Source: SVFI01 sp045588655
Lineage (GTDB): Bacteria > Bacillota > Clostridia > Lachnospirales > Lachnospiraceae
Length of the DNA: 36,452 nt
NCBI GenBank assembly: GCA_045588655.1
Contig: JAZNEP010000010.1
Coordinates: 1-36,452, forward strand
Reading direction: 5' to 3'
The position numbers and the translations under genes were made by a program. The notes under the pieces were generated by a model. It was not told the origin of the DNA. It saw only the letters and a program-made list of their open reading frames with translations, and searched no databases. Position 1 is the first letter of the stretch. Every line of letters begins with the position of its first letter. Shown piece by piece: positions 33,139 through 36,452 of this stretch.

Positions 33139-35648
33139 CAAATGAGGCTGCAGAGGCTCTTTCTGATCAGTCGGAAGTCATGAAGTTAAGTGAAGAGGCT
33201 GCAAAGAAAGCAGAAGTACTTGGTACACCACTAGAAATATACAATTATCTCAGAAATAATATTAACTACGAATTCTATTACGGAAGTAGAAAAGGGGCAT
33301 CAGGGACATTTGCGGCTCTAGCCGGAAACGACATGGATCAGGCGAGTCTTATGATTGCAATGCTTCGCTACATGGGATATGAGGCAAACTATGTCTGTGG
33401 AAAAATCGAGCTGGATAAAGAACAGGCACTTGCACTCACCGGTGCATCAGAGATGCACCTGGCGGCGGAGATTCTTGCAACATGTGGAACCCCTGTGACA
33501 ACCATAACCGTGGAGGATGAAATAACGAGTATTTGGCTGGAGCATGTATGGGTTAGAGCCAATATACCATACACCGATTACCGCGGTGCAGGAAATGCAG
33601 AAGGTGAAAAGGTATGGATTGATCTGGATACCGGAATAAAGAAATATGACAAGGTTAAGAATCTGTATGATACAATAGATAAAGATAAGATGCTGGAGGA
33701 ACTGCTTACGGTCTCAGCCAATTCTTTGACCGAAGAAGCCGGGGGAGTCGTAGCGACGTGGCAACAGCAAATCGCATCAGAAGCCGGAAACTGGGTCAAT
33801 ATCAGAAGCCGTGTCATTGCATATAACGAAGGAAGTTATCTTCCGTTGTCACTGCAATATCGTGTGATAGAGGAAGTAGAAACATTTGAGCATCCGTCAC
33901 AACAAAAGAGTGATCAAGTAACCTTTTATATTGCAGGAGAAAATTTTGGTACATTTTCTTCTGTAGAAGTGCTAGGTAGAGAAGTGCTGTTGTCTTACTT
34001 GCCGCAAGATGAGACGGAAGAAGAAATCTATAATAGCTATGCAAGTATCTTTGATATTCCAAGTTATGCGGTAAAGATGGTACCGGTTCTTACCATTGAC
34101 GGAGAAGTACGAGCAAAGGGAAGCAGCGCACAGGCATGCAGACTGGGTGAGATGTCAAACATGACAATGCAGCTGCGTAGTGGAAATGAAACGCAAACAG
34201 TAGATAATAATATCACCTGTGGCTCTATGTATGCAATTACGTTTGATGCACAGAATATCACAGCAGCAGAGCTGGAGAACGCATATGATGCGTTGGTAGA
34301 AGCGGCTGATAGCGCAGACATAAAAAATGTGTACAGTACGGCGTATTTAGGAAAGCTGTTAGCTGTAGCAGGAAAGCAATATTTTGCGCAAATCGATATC
34401 GCAAACATAATTGCGATGGAAATGTACAAGGTACAGGCGAGTCGAATTCTTGGCGCGGGAATGACAGGCTACGAAGTACGAACAACATACCGGTACGGGC
34501 AGCTTATAGGGATTAGTGAAGGAAGCCTTTATATCGATGTCGATGCAAATACCATGGCAGTGACTTCTCTTGAAGGAAATGTAAAAGACGAGAGAGAATT
34601 CATGGCGGTCACAGGTATGATGAGTTCTCTGTATGAAAATGTAGTCTGGGAACAGCTGACGGGAATAGAAAGCGTATCGACGATGAGCCTGCTTGGAAGA
34701 GCACAGGCACAGGGAACAGAGATATTAGTGATTTCCAAAGAGAATCTATCATCTTCGCTGAAAAAACTATCAGCAAGTGACAGCGTGAAAGAAGAGATTC
34801 GCACCAAGGTTGCTGCAGGAAACATAGTCATAATACCGGAAAAAGAACTGTCTGTGAACGAATGGAACGGAACCGGATATATGATTGTGGACCCGACAAC
34901 CGGAGTCGGCTCATACATGATCAATGGTGGTGTAACCCAAGGTCAGATAAGCGGTGGTGCGCTAACAGGCATTGTAACGCTGGAAACATTGCTGGGACTG
35001 ATATGTTCTGCCTATGTGGAAGCGGCTTTGTTTGCAGGAATAGTAGCCACGGCACAGGCTCTGGCAGGCGCAACCTTAGTAGCAGCGGTAGGCGGATATG
35101 TGATGATCGCAGTGGCTTTAGTATCCACCTTAGTGATTTTCGCCAAAACATATGAATTATATCTGGCATATATAGATTATATGATAACCGGAGATTTAGA
35201 TTCAGCGAACGATGTAATGCGAATAGCTTTTGAGCTAGGGACGGAAGCATTAATAACCGCAATCACAATGAAGATCGAAGATGGATTTGAGAAGAGCGGA
35301 GACAGCGATGGAAATAGTGGTGGAAGTGCGAGTGAGGGTGGTAGTAAGCCCCATAAATTGTTTAAAAATCAATCCTTGTTAGATGAGCATTATCGTAAAC
35401 ATGGTCAAGAAATTGCAGATGTTTTAGGTGATTCTAACTATTCTATTGATAAATACTTAGATGATGCAAATTACATAATAAACAATGGAACATATACACC
35501 AGAGTTAAATGGTTATGTGAGTTTCATGAGTGGTAAAAAATATGGTTTTGTAGGACTTGACCGTACTACAGGAGACATAACCACATTCCATATAAAAAAC
35601 ATCTCTGAGTTAATTAAGAAAGCTCCAAGTTTAGGATTTGAAAGGTAG
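33096..35648 (+). CDS. Polymorphic toxin-like protein with transglutaminase-like domain
   Basis: An 850-residue open frame without a ribosome binding site of its own; its true start is probably the ATG at 32998, one frameshift away. Residues about 40-195 form a transglutaminase-like domain: DMDQASLMIAMLRYMGYEANYV, then EHVWV (His) and WIDLDTG (Asp). The place of the catalytic Cys carries Asp in GNDMDQAS, so this domain is probably inactive. Residues about 200-615 are not recognised. Residues about 620-700 are strongly hydrophobic. A Gly/Ser linker (about 730-750) leads to a compact tip (about 752-850: LLDEHYRKHGQEI...TTFHIKN), probably a nuclease-like toxin domain. It is followed by a small gene, its likely immunity partner. 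Confidence 0.8.
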   Translation: MSYGDKVSESDANLTNEAAEALSDQSEVMKLSEEAAKKAEVLGTPLEIYNYLRNNINYEFYYGSRKGASGTFAALAGNDMDQASLMIAMLRYMGYEANYVCGKIELDKEQALALTGASEMHLAAEILATCGTPVTTITVEDEITSIWLEHVWVRANIPYTDYRGAGNAEGEKVWIDLDTGIKKYDKVKNLYDTIDKDKMLEELLTVSANSLTEEAGGVVATWQQQIASEAGNWVNIRSRVIAYNEGSYLPLSLQYRVIEEVETFEHPSQQKSDQVTFYIAGENFGTFSSVEVLGREVLLSYLPQDETEEEIYNSYASIFDIPSYAVKMVPVLTIDGEVRAKGSSAQACRLGEMSNMTMQLRSGNETQTVDNNITCGSMYAITFDAQNITAAELENAYDALVEAADSADIKNVYSTAYLGKLLAVAGKQYFAQIDIANIIAMEMYKVQASRILGAGMTGYEVRTTYRYGQLIGISEGSLYIDVDANTMAVTSLEGNVKDEREFMAVTGMMSSLYENVVWEQLTGIESVSTMSLLGRAQAQGTEILVISKENLSSSLKKLSASDSVKEEIRTKVAAGNIVIIPEKELSVNEWNGTGYMIVDPTTGVGSYMINGGVTQGQISGGALTGIVTLETLLGLICSAYVEAALFAGIVATAQALAGATLVAAVGGYVMIAVALVSTLVIFAKTYELYLAYIDYMITGDLDSANDVMRIAFELGTEALITAITMKIEDGFEKSGDSDGNSGGSASEGGSKPHKLFKNQSLLDEHYRKHGQEIADVLGDSNYSIDKYLDDANYIINNGTYTPELNGYVSFMSGKKYGFVGLDRTTGDITTFHIKNISELIKKAPSLGFER

Positions 35649-35657
35649 GTATAAAAT

Positions 35658-36023
35658 ATGTATATTGAAGAAATTAACTGGTTAGATATAGGGGGAGAAG
35701 AAGCAGTTTTAAAAGTTGTAAGTGGTGCAGATTGTTTAATTTGTTTTTCATGCCCATGTTCATATGATGTAGGAGATGTATTAGTAGAACCGTTAGAATG
35801 TCTCGATACAGATAATATTATAATGTGCGAAACAAAGGAAAATATTATAGAAAAAATGGAGGGCGAATTTAAGTATAAGTTAAGAGGTGAATTAAAAAAT
35901 ATGCAAAATGGGATTGTTGAGGTAAAGGGTTTCAATTTACATATTGATGAAGACAAAATCCCAAAAGATATGTCAAATGGGATGTGTATTCAGTTTGAAG
36001 TATCTAGAATTGATATTTGGTAA
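35658..36023 (+). CDS. Putative immunity protein
   Basis: A 121-residue acidic protein with alternating short strands (EAVLKVV, DCLICFSCPC, GIVEVKGFNLHI), no signal peptide and no membrane segment. It matches no family I can name. Position 9 bases after a toxin-like gene, good ribosome binding site (AAAGGTAGGT), size and AT-rich composition shared with the toxin tip are all typical of an immunity gene that protects the producer. The role is inferred from context only. Confidence 0.65.
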   Translation: MYIEEINWLDIGGEEAVLKVVSGADCLICFSCPCSYDVGDVLVEPLECLDTDNIIMCETKENIIEKMEGEFKYKLRGELKNMQNGIVEVKGFNLHIDEDKIPKDMSNGMCIQFEVSRIDIW

Positions 36024-36070
36024 TTTGTAACTCGGATTGATTGTAGATTAGTTTTTAAAACACATTGTTT

Positions 36071-36169
36071 TCATAGCACTTGGTGTTGTGGATGCAATGC
36101 GTTTTTTCTTTGATAATTTTCAAATTCTTTTCCAGACTGCTGATATCGGTCTACTTCTTTCGTAAGCGC
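36071..36169 (-). pseudogene. Possible decayed coding fragment
   Basis: On the minus strand a 32-codon stretch reads ALTKEVDRYQQSGKEF followed by ENYQRKNALHPQHQVL and a stop, bounded upstream by another stop. The residue mix looks protein-like (helical, charged), but there is no start codon and I recognise no family. It may be a C-terminal remnant or chance. Confidence 0.25.
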
Positions 36170-36215
36170 TCAATAAAACAGTGCCTACCAAATAAATAGA
36201 GGATGGTGTAAAATA

Positions 36216-36241
36216 GAGACTGTAACAAATTTTGTGTAAAC
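36216..36241. mobile_element. Possible IS256-family terminal repeat remnant
   Basis: GAGACTGTAACAAATTTTGTG (bases 36216-36236, then TAAAC) resembles, from memory, the terminal inverted repeats of IS256/mutator-type elements. No transposase and no second end are present, so it would be a solo end or scar. Confidence 0.3.
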
Positions 36242-36260
36242 TATATATACAGTATATATA
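36242..36260. repeat. Perfect AT-rich palindrome
   Basis: TATATATAC-A-GTATATATA, 9-base arms around a single base. It lies next to the possible IS end. It could be a target hot spot, a recombination site or chance in AT-rich DNA. Confidence 0.6.
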
Positions 36261-36355
36261 TCATTTTGTATTAAGCATGCATATGTGTTGCAAATTCTGA
36301 TGATATTAATGAAGCAATCAAGAATCAGATCATCCACGCCACGGTTTTTTCCTGA

Positions 36356-36427
36356 GGTACTGGACGAACGTCGGTCCTTAGTGACCACGAAGTGGGGACT
36401 TAGTACCGCTACGAGAGTCGCGTAGCG
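36356..36427. repeat. Hairpin-rich structured element at contig end
   Basis: GGTACT (36356-36361) pairs with AGTACC (36402-36407), enclosing GGAC...GTCC and CCAC-GAA-GTGG stems. Next to it CGCTACG (36407-36413) pairs with CGTAGCG (36421-36427), sharing one base. CTTAGT occurs twice inside. GC content is clearly higher than the flanks. The contig stops about 25 bases later, as expected if this is one copy of a dispersed repeat that broke the assembly. Confidence 0.55.
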
Positions 36428-36452
36428 AAAGCGTGCCGAAGGAGAAAATTGT

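Larger units (their letters stand above)
36024..36452. other. Gene-poor tail of the contig
   Basis: This stretch of 429 bases has no convincing intact gene. It holds a possible decayed coding fragment on the minus strand, a possible IS256-type terminal repeat, a perfect AT palindrome and, at the end, a hairpin-rich element. A 67-codon minus-strand frame at 36185-36388 crosses these elements and is not believable as a gene. It looks like accessory or insertion-prone sequence. Confidence 0.7.

Noticed and set aside
36185..36388. 67-codon minus-strand frame at the contig end
   Set aside because: It crosses the palindrome and the possible IS end, has no family features and no convincing start.

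Overview
This window reads as a chromosomal contig from a Gram-positive, endospore-forming clostridium, most likely a member of the Lachnospiraceae. The evidence is the low-to-moderate GC, strong AGGAGG-type ribosome binding sites, short intergenic gaps, a spoIVA gene, the order ffh-rpsP-khpA-rimM-trmD-rplS, the rbgA-rnhB-FliK-like-FlhB-like order known from Firmicutes, and the der-plsY-gpsA-spoIVA-DUF512 neighbourhood typical of Clostridia. No tRNA, rRNA or CRISPR array was recognised. The first 19 bases are not genomic: they match the reverse complement of a BGI/MGI sequencing adapter. The last 100 bases or so form a hairpin-rich element that looks like a dispersed repeat, so both contig ends look like assembly edges.

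Region 1 (20-7483) is the translation and ribosome-assembly block: 3' end of ffh, rpsP, khpA, rimM, trmD and rplS. It is interrupted by a type-B carboxylesterase and by an ABC exporter pair whose permease is fused to a CPBP intramembrane protease. Region 2 (7468-13764) holds two type I signal peptidases flanking the ribosome-assembly GTPase rbgA/ylqF, then rnhB, a FliK-like protein, a FlhB C-terminal-like protein, yraN and pgeF. Region 3 (13794-17210) is an OmpR-family response regulator and a large multi-pass sensor kinase, preceded by a perfect inverted repeat and closed by a bidirectional terminator shared with the convergent prs gene.

Region 4 (17238-22646) carries prs (minus strand), then der, plsY and gpsA (ribosome assembly and phospholipid synthesis), then metF (minus strand). 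Region 5 (22788-26943) holds a MoxR-type AAA ATPase with its VWA partner, a BioY biotin transporter subunit, and spoIVA. spoIVA has a recognisable sigma-E promoter embedded in a terminator-like hairpin. Region 6 (27026-32902) has a DUF512 radical-SAM-like protein, then a nucleoside salvage group (punA, cdd, an MtaD-like amidohydrolase), then a membrane-anchored MutS-type ATPase.

Region 7 (32909-36452) is the accessory end. A strong promoter overlapped by a palindrome drives a gene for a secreted, multi-domain polymorphic toxin. That protein has a degenerate transglutaminase-like domain, a membrane-active stretch and a compact C-terminal toxin-like domain, followed by a small putative immunity gene. 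The signal peptide is out of frame with the rest of the protein by one base. The toxin tip and immunity gene are much more AT-rich than the toxin body, which suggests a swapped-in cassette. Behind it lies a gene-poor stretch with a possible IS256-type end, a perfect AT palindrome and the structured element at the contig edge. This toxin locus and the spoIVA promoter/hairpin arrangement are the most interesting parts of the window.
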